This document shows positions 1 to 8,668 of a stretch of 64,000 nt of DNA, piece by piece. Location: the NCBI RefSeq assembly GCF_000255655.1, contig NZ_JH636435.1, positions 1,946,658 through 2,010,657 on the forward strand, read 5' to 3'. Made by a program: the position numbers and the translations under genes. Below the pieces are notes generated by a model. The model was not told the origin of the DNA. It worked only from the letters and a program-made list of their open reading frames with translations, and did no database searches. Within the stretch, counting starts at the first letter, position 1. The number at the start of each line of letters is the position of its first letter. Source of the DNA: Schlesneria paludicola DSM 18645. Its GTDB lineage: Bacteria > Planctomycetota > Planctomycetia > Planctomycetales > Planctomycetaceae.

Positions 1-107
1 GTAAGCTAACGCTCCATGTACATCGTGCTCTTGATGTTTGGGATAGAAAACACGACAGGTGAACGGCAATTGCCATAACAAACACATGTTGGAAAGAACG
101 TGGCATT

Positions 108-2408
108 TCATTCGTAACGCAGAGCATCGATCGGATCCAAGCGCGAGGCCTTCCAGGCTGGATAAAAACCAAACGTAATTCCGACTGAGGCTGATACAAC
201 GAACGAGGCGATGATTGCAGGAACAGAGGTTTCGATCGGCCATCGAAGCAGGAACCAGACTAAGGTCGAGGCACTTCGGCCCAACACGATTCCCATCACG
301 CCGCCAAAGAGGCACAAAAGAATTGCTTCGATCAGAAACTGGCGCATCACGTGATACGCCCTTGCGCCCACGGCCATCCGCAAACCGATCTCTCGTGTTC
401 GTTCAGTGACTGAGACAAGCATGATATTCATGATTCCCACGCCTCCAACGGCCAGTGAAATCATCGCGACGATGAGCAGCAGGCCGCCCATCATTTGTGA
501 CATTGCTCCGAACGCTTTCAACATCTCACTCATGTTGCGAATGTTAAAATCGTCGTCCTGCCCCTCTCGAATATGGTGGCGTTCGTGAAGGAGTGAGGTG
601 ATCTGAGCGATCGCAGAGGGGATTTCGTCTGCTGAAGCGGCCTTCACCATGATCTGATCAACGTTGGTGAAACGGGTATGTTGCGGGTGATTTGTCGATT
701 GTGTCGAGTCCTTGGCCGGATAGAGCGACGTGGAGGCAGGATAGATTTCACTTAACGAATTCGAATCTGTGCTTGAAGAGCTACTGGTGGAACCTTGACT
801 CGAGCCGCCGGTGTTATTGCCGGACACTCGATACTTCAATGTTGTCCAAGGCGCAATCAAAATGTCGTCCTGATCCATACCCATCATGTTGGCCCCCTTG
901 CGTCCGAGGACACCAACGACGCGCAAGGTGACATTCTTGACACGAAGATCCTTGCCCACCGGGGATTCGGCTTCGAAAAGCTCCTTGGCGAGTGTCAGAC
1001 CGATAACGCAGACCTTATTGCTTCCGCGAACATCACGATCGGTGAACATTTCTCCTTCTTCAATTTCATTCCAATCACGGACCTTTAAGTAAGTCGGTGT
1101 GGTTCCGATGATCGACATCGGCACCCAGTTGCGATTGCCACGGATGACTTGCGCCTGAATCGAAATCGTCGGCGCGACATATGCCACGCTCGAACACTGC
1201 TCGTCGACCGCTTCGCAATCCTGCGGTGTTAGCGTCATTTCACTGCCAGATCCAAAATTGATCCCACCGCTGGACGATGCGCCTGATTGAACCATCAAAT
1301 TGTCGGCACCCATCGTGGACATTGTCTTAAGTAACGCGACGCGAGAACCCTGGCTAATCTCGACCATGGCAATCACTGCGGATACCCCAATCACAACCCC
1401 AATAGCGGTCAGGGCCGAGCGCATGCGGTTTCTCCACAACGCGGCTACCGATGTGCGAATCGATGAAGGCACTACCTTTGTGAGGAGCTCAACAGATAGT
1501 GGCGCGCCAATCGCCGATCTTTGTTGTCTGCTAAGAACGACTCGCGTGTCTGCTTGAATTGACGTGTGTACCGCAGCACGTCGACGGGATCGCACTGTGA
1601 CACCACTACCCTCGCAATCCCCATCAGGTGAATCTTCAGAGTGATTCTTTCCGGACGTTTGAATTTCAGCGACGGCCGCAGGTTGTGAATTGCACGAATC
1701 GAGAACGGGAGCATTGCCATGCGGATTCTTTCGATCTTCAATTATCAACCCATCCTCAACTCGAATCGTACGAAGAGCAGCGGCAGCGACCTTTGGATCG
1801 TGCGTCACCAGAATAATCGTGATCCCCGATTCATTGAGCTGGCGAAACATCTGCAGTATCTCGGCACTCGTGTGGGAATCGAGGTTGCCCGTTGGTTCGT
1901 CCGCCAGAAGAACAGCTGGTTGGTTGATCAGCGAACGCGCGATCGCGACTCGTTGTTGCTGGCCACCGGACATTTTCGAGGGCACATGATCGAGGCGATT
2001 TTGCAGTCCCACGCGTTCCAGTATTTCGATCGCGCGCTGGTTCGCGACAGTCGTCGACGGGGCATTGACGGCATAGTCCAATGGCATCAGGACATTCTGC
2101 ACGGCTGTCGTTCGTGCCAGCAGGTTGAAGCTTTGAAAGACGAATCCGAGCTTCGACGTACGGACGATCGCCCGTTCGCTGGCGTTTAGCTTTCCGACTT
2201 CCTGGCCGTCCAGCCAGTATTCACCGGAACTGGGGCGATCCAGGCAACCCAAAACATTCATCAGTGTGCTTTTGCCTGAGCCTGAAGCACCGACAATGGC
2301 GACGAATTCTCCACGCCGGATCGTGAAACTCACTCCTTTGAGGACGGGGACATCAACTTCTCCAACGCGATATGTCTTTGTCACATTTGCGATACGAATC
2401 AGATCCAT
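108..2408 (-). CDS. macB: MacB-type ABC transporter, fused ATPase and FtsX-like permease
   Basis: Probable inner-membrane subunit of a tripartite efflux or mechanotransmission ABC system of the MacAB type. The N-terminal ATPase (about residues 1-225) has a Walker A motif GASGSGKST at 40-48, the signature MSGGQQQR and Walker B LLADEPTGNLD. A transmembrane helix follows at about 330-350 (SALTAIGVVIGVSAVIAMV), then a MacB-like periplasmic region and a C-terminal FtsX domain with three helices and the motif TERTREIGLRMAVGAR. Between ATPase and first helix lies an unusually long polar linker (about 226-305), and the periplasmic part holds a Ser/Thr/Gly-rich stretch near 535-555. It lies 12 bp downstream of its adaptor-protein partner, so the two are probably co-transcribed. 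The transported substrate cannot be told from sequence. Confidence 0.93.
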   Translation of the reverse strand: MDLIRIANVTKTYRVGEVDVPVLKGVSFTIRRGEFVAIVGASGSGKSTLMNVLGCLDRPSSGEYWLDGQEVGKLNASERAIVRTSKLGFVFQSFNLLARTTAVQNVLMPLDYAVNAPSTTVANQRAIEILERVGLQNRLDHVPSKMSGGQQQRVAIARSLINQPAVLLADEPTGNLDSHTSAEILQMFRQLNESGITIILVTHDPKVAAAALRTIRVEDGLIIEDRKNPHGNAPVLDSCNSQPAAVAEIQTSGKNHSEDSPDGDCEGSGVTVRSRRRAAVHTSIQADTRVVLSRQQRSAIGAPLSVELLTKVVPSSIRTSVAALWRNRMRSALTAIGVVIGVSAVIAMVEISQGSRVALLKTMSTMGADNLMVQSGASSSGGINFGSGSEMTLTPQDCEAVDEQCSSVAYVAPTISIQAQVIRGNRNWVPMSIIGTTPTYLKVRDWNEIEEGEMFTDRDVRGSNKVCVIGLTLAKELFEAESPVGKDLRVKNVTLRVVGVLGRKGANMMGMDQDDILIAPWTTLKYRVSGNNTGGSSQGSTSSSSSTDSNSLSEIYPASTSLYPAKDSTQSTNHPQHTRFTNVDQIMVKAASADEIPSAIAQITSLLHERHHIREGQDDDFNIRNMSEMLKAFGAMSQMMGGLLLIVAMISLAVGGVGIMNIMLVSVTERTREIGLRMAVGARAYHVMRQFLIEAILLCLFGGVMGIVLGRSASTLVWFLLRWPIETSVPAIIASFVVSASVGITFGFYPAWKASRLDPIDALRYE

Positions 2409-2420
2409 GAGTACACGACC

Positions 2421-3764
2421 TCATTCTTTTTTAGCGGCATCGCTTTGTTTGTTGCGGGGAATCTTTGGCGGTGCGAACGGGTTGTTCACTTCATCGGAGG
2501 CCGAGCTGGACTTCTCGCCCAGCACAACCCGAACCCCTTCGGTGATTCCTTCTCCCGAAATTTCAGTCGACGATCCGTCGTTGATTCCAAGCGTGACGAG
2601 CAGGGGTGAAACAAAATTGTCCTTCTGAATCCAAATCACCCCTTGGTTTTCGCCCTTGGGGATCGGAATTAATTCTGGGTTCTCCGGTGCAATCCGACCT
2701 TGCGGCGGGGTGTAACGCAGCGCGGCGTTTGGCACGAACAACACATCTGACCGCTTTTCGATCTGAAACTTGACATCTGCAGTCAGGTACGGAAGAAGTT
2801 TCATATTCGAGTTGTCTGTCGCAATGACGACGGTGTAGGTCACGACGTTCTGAGTCATCGACGCGTTAAGTCGAATCTGCGAGACCCTGCCGTAGAAGCG
2901 GTCTTTCGGAAAGGCATCCACCGTAAACTGCACCGGCATGTTGGGGCTCAGTAGGCCGATATCCGCTTCATTCACCGAGGCCCACACTTGCATTCGACGA
3001 AGATCTTTCGCGATCAAGAATAGGCTCGGTGTGTTAAGACTTGCGACGACGGTCTGTCCAATGTTGACCCGGCGATCGATGATGGTCCCAGAGACAGGCG
3101 AGTTGATCGTGGTGTATCCAAGATTGATCTCAGCGAGCTTTAAGGCAGACTCTGATTGATCGATGACACTTTTGCCGACTTCAACGCTGGCTTTGGCAAT
3201 CTCATGATTTGCCTTTGCAGAGATGTAGTCAGAGTCGGAGATGGCTCTGAACTGGGCTGATGCTTGAGAACCAGTTGTGGACGGATTACCGGAGGTGTCA
3301 CCCCGAAGCTTTTGGGCCCGGATCCATTCTGCTTCCGTTTGTTCACGCTTCGCCTGCATCTGCAGCAGGTCGGCTTTGGCCTTATCGAAATTCGCCTTGG
3401 CCTGATCGCGCTGGGCCACGTAGACAGACGGATCGATCTGGACAAGCAACATCCCTTCCTCGACGGGCGACCCGTAATCCAAAGTCATATTGGCGTACGA
3501 GGAATCAGATTTTCCGCGAGGGTCGAGACCGATTTCCTTGATCCGGCCAGCGAGCTGGGCTCCCACGTCAACGACTTCTTCGGGCTCGACTGTTCCCGTA
3601 GCCCCCACAGTCAGGGTCAAGTCGCCGCGTTCGATTGAGACCGTTCGGTATTTCACCGTCTGAGTCGCTTGCGTGCAACAAGAGTAAAACAATACCGCAC
3701 AAAGCGTTAGGACACCGACAATCGCCAGTAAGGCTTTCATAAAGTTCAGTCTGCGGCGGCACAA
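2421..3764 (-). CDS. macA: MacA/HlyD-type periplasmic adaptor subunit
   Basis: Membrane-fusion protein that would link the MacB-like permease to an outer-membrane channel. It has an N-terminal membrane anchor (ALLAIVGVLTLCAVLFYSCC), a lipoyl/barrel-sandwich region (VGATGTVEPEEVVDVGAQLAGRI opening), an alpha-helical hairpin rich in K, A and E (about 115-210), a second lipoyl half (INSPVSGTIIDRRVNIGQTV), then beta-barrel and membrane-proximal domains. Start choice: a TTG at 3764 has GAGG seven bases upstream, whereas the first ATG (3740) has no clear Shine-Dalgarno sequence, so I keep the TTG; starting at 3740 would remove only eight residues. It precedes macB in one operon. Confidence 0.9.
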   Translation of the reverse strand: MCRRRLNFMKALLAIVGVLTLCAVLFYSCCTQATQTVKYRTVSIERGDLTLTVGATGTVEPEEVVDVGAQLAGRIKEIGLDPRGKSDSSYANMTLDYGSPVEEGMLLVQIDPSVYVAQRDQAKANFDKAKADLLQMQAKREQTEAEWIRAQKLRGDTSGNPSTTGSQASAQFRAISDSDYISAKANHEIAKASVEVGKSVIDQSESALKLAEINLGYTTINSPVSGTIIDRRVNIGQTVVASLNTPSLFLIAKDLRRMQVWASVNEADIGLLSPNMPVQFTVDAFPKDRFYGRVSQIRLNASMTQNVVTYTVVIATDNSNMKLLPYLTADVKFQIEKRSDVLFVPNAALRYTPPQGRIAPENPELIPIPKGENQGVIWIQKDNFVSPLLVTLGINDGSSTEISGEGITEGVRVVLGEKSSSASDEVNNPFAPPKIPRNKQSDAAKKE

Positions 3765-4071
3765 ATGACGTCCTCAGTTATTGGCAATCAAGCATTGAGC
3801 CACAATCCGCCGCGGTCCTTTCTCAATGTAAGGTGCGGCCGAAGATCAGATGGAGCGCGCATTCGGCGAAATTTTTGAAAAACAGTTCGTCGTCCGTCAC
3901 CGTGCTCCGCCTGTTTCCGGCCACCCTCACGCGGTCCTACCAGTGAGCGGGTCGCAGCAATCCGACGCGGACCAATCAGATTCCACGTATTTGCGACGAA
4001 ACGGAAATACGAGACAGTGGGAATGAGAGGCGCATTTTTGTTGAGACAAACAGTGCGAGGCCGATCAAACG
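3765..4071. other. Intergenic spacer between kinase gene and macA
   Basis: About 300 bases between two minus-strand genes. I see no convincing coding frame; the 118-codon open frame here lacks codon character and overlaps the end of the kinase. It probably holds the macA promoter, but no box is clear enough to place. Confidence 0.4.
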
Positions 4072-6315
4072 TTAGTTCTTCGGCAACAGCAATGGCGGCC
4101 GAGGTATCTCCGTGGTGAAGGGAACGCCAGTGATTTCGCGCCACTTTACGAGCTGTTGGTCGGTCAGAATGGCCAACGCACGTTGATTGGCCGACAGAAA
4201 TTGCCGCCCATCAATTGATTCATCACCTTGATTTTGGCTCTGAGCGGTCCGCAAGGAATTGACCAAGATTCCGTCTTCAATCACTCGAGCACGTTCTTGC
4301 TGCTCACCCGTCAATTGCAATGCGGTTGCGACGTCAGGATCTCGAAACGCATCCGACACGTCCGTTTGCAAACTGATCTGATACAAACGTTGTAACTGGT
4401 CCTGACTGAGGATCGTCCGCACGACGGATTCATTTTGTCGGGCATCCTTCAGCAACTGTTGCAATCGCTCGGACGCCGGACGATGCCCCAATTCGTTAAT
4501 CATTTCCTGGAATTGCTGATTGACGTGTTCCGACAGCTTCTTGACCTGTCTGCGCTGTTGCTCGTTGAGCTTCAGGTCAATATGCACGGCGTCATTGTCG
4601 AGGAGACGAATCTGTCGACTCGCACGAAGTGCCGCGAGATCGGCCAAGATCTTTTCGACGCGGCTTTGTGCCTCACGAAGGTCGACTTGAGCACGATCGT
4701 CTTCTTTTCTCTGCTCGATGAATTCGCGGTAGTACGACAAGACCGAAGTCAGCAACCGTTTTCGTATCGGCTCTGTCCCTGGCTGATCCACAAGTTCTTC
4801 TTCGCTGGCCCGGAACAGTTCATCAACACTTCGTCGCGCCAGCCGGTATTGTTCTTCGGCTTCATCGGCGCGCGCACGCTCCCGCTGAAATGCCTGTTGC
4901 ACCTTGAGTCGTTCTCCGTGAATGATCGCTGAGGCGACGAGAGATCCCACCGTGGTCAGCACCAAAAGGATGCCTCCCGCAATTAGCAGCGAGGGATGTC
5001 GACGTAGCCATTTCCGAGTTCGCTCCAATACCGTCGGCCGCCTCGCTCGAATCGGCTGGTCCTCAAGGTAACGTTTCAAATCGGCGGCGAATTCTTCAGC
5101 GGTTGTGTACCGGTCAAAAGGTGACTTGCTGAGCGACTTCAGGACGATTGTCTCCAGCTCTTCGGGTACATTCGGAGCGACTTTACGAAGCGGTACAGGA
5201 TCGACCTCCGCGATTTGCCTGAGAAGTTCGTTGCGGTCTGTTCCCTCAAAGAGCGTTCTTAGCGTCAGAAGTTCGTACAGCGTGGCCCCGAGTGAATAAA
5301 TGTCCGTGCGTTGATCCACCAGTCCGGGCAGGGCTCGTGTTTGCTCAGGACTGGCATAGCGCAATGTGCCGAGAATCTCTCCGGAAACCGTCAGACCAGC
5401 GTCACCGGCAATCTGAGCCAGGCCAAAATCGGTGATCCAAATTTCACCGCGTGTATCGATCAAAAGATTCGCCGGTTTAATGTCCCGGTGAACGATTCCC
5501 ACCTCGTGAGCGTATTGAAGCGCCAGCGCGCATTGACGGCCCAGATTGGCCACCCAATCACAGTATTTGCGACTGGCGGTGTCATATCCGCGCGGTATGA
5601 CCGACTCTTTGATCTCTGGAAAAGTCTTGTCTGTCGCGACCAATGCTGTACGCGACCGGGCTAATTTAAGGAATTCGTTGCCGCTGTCCTGCACATCGAA
5701 AGCGGCCCCCTCTTTTAAGTTCCTCATCTCACCGATCAACTCACCGAGACTTTGGCCCTCAATAAGCTGCATGGCGTAGTAATGCACGCCCAATTCGGCA
5801 CCAACTCCATGGACGGCAACAATGTTCTCATGTCGTAAGTTGGCTGCCGCCATGGCTTCGTTTTTGAACCGTTGCAACCGCTTCGGATCGAGAGCCGCAG
5901 CGAACGGCAGCACCTTCAATGCAACACGACGACGCAGAGAAAGCTGTTCGGCCTCGTAGACCACGCCCATCCCGCCACGGCCAATCTCCCGAATCAAGCG
6001 GAATTCGCCAAGTTGTCGAGTCTGAATTGACTCATCGGATCGCTGCGCGTCTGGAACCTCCTTGAGATTGTCCTGCCACCAGATCAGCGTCTTTTCGTCC
6101 AACAGAGGCGAATATGCAGCCTCGCGCAGCGGACCGGCGACTCGCTCAACCCCCGTCTGCAGATCCATGTACTCTCGCAGCTCGTCGGCAAACTCGGGGT
6201 GCTGTACGAAAAAATCCTCCTGTCGGACAATTTTTCCGGCCTCGCAAGCCTCGATGTAGGAGGCCAGCACTTCGTTGAGTCGAGATTCGCGATCGCTAGC
6301 GTCGTCGGCACTCAT
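4072..6315 (-). CDS. Membrane-anchored Ser/Thr protein kinase (PknB type)
   Basis: Hanks-type kinase. The N-terminal 100 residues form a helical region common in planctomycete kinases. The kinase domain has the Gly loop IGRGGMGVVY at 111-120, the ATP-binding lysine K134 (VALKV), the catalytic loop HRDIKPANLL, DFGLAQ and YASPEQ. After the kinase (ending about 430) comes one membrane helix (SLLIAGGILLVLTTVGSLVA), then a long Arg/Glu/Gln-rich, probably coiled-coil C-terminal region of about 280 residues on the far side of the membrane. An SD-like GAAGAAG precedes the ATG. The gene starts 12 bases after the ECF sigma gene, so kinase and sigma factor are probably one operon and one signalling unit. 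No known ligand domain is recognised outside the membrane. Confidence 0.93.
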   Translation of the reverse strand: MSADDASDRESRLNEVLASYIEACEAGKIVRQEDFFVQHPEFADELREYMDLQTGVERVAGPLREAAYSPLLDEKTLIWWQDNLKEVPDAQRSDESIQTRQLGEFRLIREIGRGGMGVVYEAEQLSLRRRVALKVLPFAAALDPKRLQRFKNEAMAAANLRHENIVAVHGVGAELGVHYYAMQLIEGQSLGELIGEMRNLKEGAAFDVQDSGNEFLKLARSRTALVATDKTFPEIKESVIPRGYDTASRKYCDWVANLGRQCALALQYAHEVGIVHRDIKPANLLIDTRGEIWITDFGLAQIAGDAGLTVSGEILGTLRYASPEQTRALPGLVDQRTDIYSLGATLYELLTLRTLFEGTDRNELLRQIAEVDPVPLRKVAPNVPEELETIVLKSLSKSPFDRYTTAEEFAADLKRYLEDQPIRARRPTVLERTRKWLRRHPSLLIAGGILLVLTTVGSLVASAIIHGERLKVQQAFQRERARADEAEEQYRLARRSVDELFRASEEELVDQPGTEPIRKRLLTSVLSYYREFIEQRKEDDRAQVDLREAQSRVEKILADLAALRASRQIRLLDNDAVHIDLKLNEQQRRQVKKLSEHVNQQFQEMINELGHRPASERLQQLLKDARQNESVVRTILSQDQLQRLYQISLQTDVSDAFRDPDVATALQLTGEQQERARVIEDGILVNSLRTAQSQNQGDESIDGRQFLSANQRALAILTDQQLVKWREITGVPFTTEIPRPPLLLPKN

Positions 6316-6327
6316 CTTGTCTTCTTC

Positions 6328-6897
6328 TCATGACCCCATCAACTCACGAAGTCTACGAAGGCCTCGATACAAGAGTCCAGCGACGGCACTCCGGCTCTTT
6401 CCGACTTCATCTGCAACGACCGCCAAGGGCATGCCCTTCAAATGATGCAATTCGAGTACCTCACGCTGTTCGTCTGAGACCTGTGACATCGCTCTCGCCA
6501 GCGCAAGCACCTCTTCCGCACGCAACAGATGACCACTCGGCGACGTCTGATCTGCCGTCAGCGCTCGTTCGAGGCGCGATGCCGACAAGTTCAGCTCTGC
6601 CTCCAGCGAACGTTCTCGCCCCATGTCTCGTGCTTGGGTAGAAAAACGCCGCGCCGCGCCCGCAATCACATTTGCAAGAATGGAGCGAAGCCATACGAGA
6701 CGTTCCGCTTCAGTCTGTCCTCGGAATTGGTTCTCACTTCGGCACGCCTCAAGAACGGTCTGCTGCACGACGTCTGACTCGTCCAATTTACGACGCAACC
6801 GAGGACCAAATTGCAGGCTCGTTAACAGTCGCAAATAATCCCGATACTCCTCGATCGGGCGACACTCTTCTCCCGCTGGATGATTCATATTCGACAT
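6328..6897 (-). CDS. ECF-type RNA polymerase sigma factor
   Basis: Short sigma-70 family protein of about 189 residues. Region 2 reads LDESDVVQQTVLEA and region 4 ends with LPLAVVADEVGKSRSAVAGLLYRGLRRLRE, a typical helix-turn-helix. The open frame continues upstream to 6993, but those first 32 codons run through a palindromic repeat (6939-7044) and give a peptide (MAFFNLVGASPRYSNRLL) that also appears opposite the repeat copy at 23.8 kb. I therefore place the start at the ATG at 6897 (or the ATG at 6888). The downstream neighbour is a membrane Ser/Thr kinase 12 bp away, matching the ECF/kinase pairing known in planctomycetes. Confidence 0.88.
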   Translation of the reverse strand: MSNMNHPAGEECRPIEEYRDYLRLLTSLQFGPRLRRKLDESDVVQQTVLEACRSENQFRGQTEAERLVWLRSILANVIAGAARRFSTQARDMGRERSLEAELNLSASRLERALTADQTSPSGHLLRAEEVLALARAMSQVSDEQREVLELHHLKGMPLAVVADEVGKSRSAVAGLLYRGLRRLRELMGS

Positions 6898-6938
6898 TTC
6901 TACGCGATCGCACCACTGCTGATTCTCGGAGACATTTT

Positions 6939-7044
6939 CTAGCAGCCTGTTGGAGTAACGGGGACTGGCTCCGACCAGATTAAAAAACGCCATGACATCG
7001 TGAACGCCAAAGTGCCTGTCCCCCTTGCTTCAGCAGGCTGCTAG
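6939..7044. repeat. Palindromic repeat family A, copy 1
   Basis: A 106-bp element with long terminal inverted repeats: CTAGCAGCCTGTTG...GGGGACTGGC at the left and GCCTGTCCCCC...CAGGCTGCTAG at the right, enclosing a loop with AAAAAACGCCATGACATCGT. The same element recurs at 7145-7247 and 23797-23903 in the same orientation. It has no coding capacity of its own and resembles a MITE or REP-like mobile palindrome. Confidence 0.9.
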
Positions 7045-7144
7045 GGTTCAACAATACCCTGCCTGGCAGGAAATACCATCCGCGGCATACCAAGCGATTC
7101 GGGCAAGTCATCGTCCTGAAATCAACTATCGCAGTTGGATCCAA

Positions 7145-7247
7145 GCAATCTGTTGACGTAACGGGGACTGGCTCCGACCAGATCAAAAAACGCCATGACA
7201 TCGTGAACGCCAGGGTGCCTGTCCCCCTTACTTCAACAGGCTGCTAG
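7145..7247. repeat. Palindromic repeat family A, copy 2
   Basis: Second copy, about 100 bp beyond copy 1 in direct orientation. The core from TAACGGGGACTGGCTCCGAC to AACAGGCTGCTAG is nearly identical; the left terminus is diverged (GCAATCTGTTGACG instead of GCAGCCTGTTGGAG). Confidence 0.88.
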
Positions 7248-7346
7248 GTTGAGTGTACGCTTGCCATCCATTCGTCGCGACGCCACAATAAAGACATTCC
7301 GTCGTCGACAAAAACGCACCGTCACGATTCATTGGCGAGCGACATC

Positions 7347-7778
7347 ATGCGAGACTTTTTTAGAGGTTGGAAGCGGAAAATCGGAGTTGTCACACTCCTG
7401 ATGGCTTGCATTCTTTCCAGCTTTTGGATCAGAAGCCAGGCAGTGGAAGATGCGCTGATTTCTCCAATCACCAATGTGAGAATCGAATCAACGACTGGCA
7501 GGCTGCGGATTGGCATATTCCATAGCGTGCCGGGTAGCTGGTTCTCTTGGCCCGATTGGAGGTCTCGTTCGGTCGCGGCACCGTTGAACTATCCATGGAG
7601 CAACTGGCAACTGGGCCTCGTACATGGGACGAATATTCGCTCGAAAAGCGATCCGCGAGATTTACTAATCATCGCGCCATACTGGCTACTCGTCGTCCCG
7701 CTGACCGCCCTCTCCGCCTACCTGCTCATCAGCAAGCCACGGGTGAGAACGCCAGTCTCAGAAAACCAGCCCGTCTGA
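7347..7778 (+). CDS. Small two-helix membrane protein, paralogue of the 42-kb gene
   Basis: Protein of 143 residues with no function that I recognise. It has an N-terminal membrane helix (KIGVVTLLMACILSSFWI), an extracytoplasmic middle part of about 80 residues rich in Trp and Ser, and a C-terminal helix (IIAPYWLLVVPLTALSAYLL) followed by a short polar tail. The gene at 41942-42409 on the minus strand has the same layout and shared motifs (RKxGVVTLxxAC near the start, the PYxxxVxPLT signature in the second helix), so they are paralogues of a planctomycete-type family. The open frame begins at a TTG at 7332, but the ATG at 7347 aligns better with the paralogue start. Confidence 0.75.
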   Translation: MRDFFRGWKRKIGVVTLLMACILSSFWIRSQAVEDALISPITNVRIESTTGRLRIGIFHSVPGSWFSWPDWRSRSVAAPLNYPWSNWQLGLVHGTNIRSKSDPRDLLIIAPYWLLVVPLTALSAYLLISKPRVRTPVSENQPV

Positions 7779-7935
7779 CCTTAGGCAAGCTGGCTTCAGC
7801 CAACTTCTCGATGGCCACCCCAGCCAATGTTGTAGCCAACCGCAGACCTGTGGTGAGCCTGGTCTTACCTCGCAGTTCGTCGTGTTTCGCCTAGTCCCTG
7901 ATGAATTGGCCTCCTTTTTCGGTCCACCGGGACAG

Positions 7936-8211
7936 ATGGATATGTCATGGACAAGCTTCTTGAAAAAGAATGATCTCGGCTTATTCTCAAAACGTTGAGA
8001 CAGCCCACTGGTTTCGATTGGCTTACCGTCAGTTTTCTGATTCCTACTGCATTAATACTTGTCGTTCGGTGAAGTGGTGTCGTCGCGCCCGAAGTGGATA
8101 CACGACATCGTCAAACCGCCTGAAGTACCAGCGCGGCCCGAATTGCTTGAGGAACTAGAAAACTCGATACTTCGCATAAAGCGAGACTATTTCCTGATGC
8201 GGCGGACATGA
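7936..8211 (+). pseudogene. Possible decayed membrane-protein gene
   Basis: Three short stretches with coding character lie in two alternating frames. The first begins at ATG 7936 (MDMSWTSFLKKNDLGLFSK). The second is a hydrophobic stretch in another frame, about 7990-8070 (DWLTVSFLIPTALILVV). The third returns to the first frame at 8059-8211 (SFGEVVSSRPKWIHDIVKPP, then a Glu/Leu-rich end). Joined, they would give about 95 residues with one membrane helix. The original frame has stops in the middle section, so this would be a gene broken by two compensating shifts. It could also be chance. Confidence 0.3.
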
Positions 8212-8283
8212 TGCCTTCATACAGGAGTTTCCCAGATTCTAGCCGAACTCACCGTGATAGAAGTATTGACAAGGAAGATGACT

Positions 8284-8517
8284 GTGAGCAGTCCAGATAA
8301 AATTGTGATCGAACTTACGAATCAAGAAGCACTCGTGCTTTTCGAGTTTTTACGTCGATGCGAAGACGAGAACGATTACAAATTCGCAGATCAATCAGAG
8401 GAGCGAATACTTTTGACATTGGAGGTCATACTTGAAAAGCAATTGACTGAAATTTTTTCTCCAGACTACAGTCGGATTTTAGAGGAAGCGCGCAAGCAAA
8501 TCCGCGATGCCGATTAG
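8284..8517 (+). CDS. Small acidic protein, unknown function
   Basis: 77 residues, mostly helical, rich in Glu/Asp and Leu (IELTNQEALVLFEFLRRCED). I chose the GTG at 8284 because AAGGAAG ends six bases before it; the frame also has an ATG at 8278 and a GTG at 8254 without comparable sites. It is not recognised as a known domain. The 3' end is convergent with, and directly abuts, a truncated VOC gene on the other strand, so it may sit at a rearrangement breakpoint. Confidence 0.6.
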   Translation: MSSPDKIVIELTNQEALVLFEFLRRCEDENDYKFADQSEERILLTLEVILEKQLTEIFSPDYSRILEEARKQIRDAD

Positions 8518-8519
8518 GC

Positions 8520-8668
8520 GTCCTGAAGGTAAAATCCCAGACAGTCAGTTGAGAAGTGTCCGACGACACGACACTTTCCGTAAATCCCAAGTCTCTGTAG
8601 AACTGCCGTGAGGCTTCAAAGTTCTTGGCACCGATGAACGCACGAATCGACTTCGCACTATGTTGCAT
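8520..8668 (-). pseudogene. Truncated VOC (glyoxalase/bleomycin-resistance) family gene
   Basis: The first 45 or so residues match the N-terminus of a VOC-superfamily domain (IRAFIGAKNFEASRQFYRDL, then GFTESVVSSDTSQLTV), but the similarity stops near 8525, where the open frame runs into the antisense of the neighbouring 77-residue gene. A complete VOC protein needs about 115-130 residues. The ATG at 8668 overlaps the last codons of the upstream uvsE gene by 11 bases, so this was the third gene of the tspO-uvsE operon before its 3' part was lost. Confidence 0.65.

Noticed and set aside
3788-4144. 118-codon minus-strand frame
   Set aside because: It overlaps the end of the kinase gene, has no family similarity and an atypical composition; judged a chance frame.
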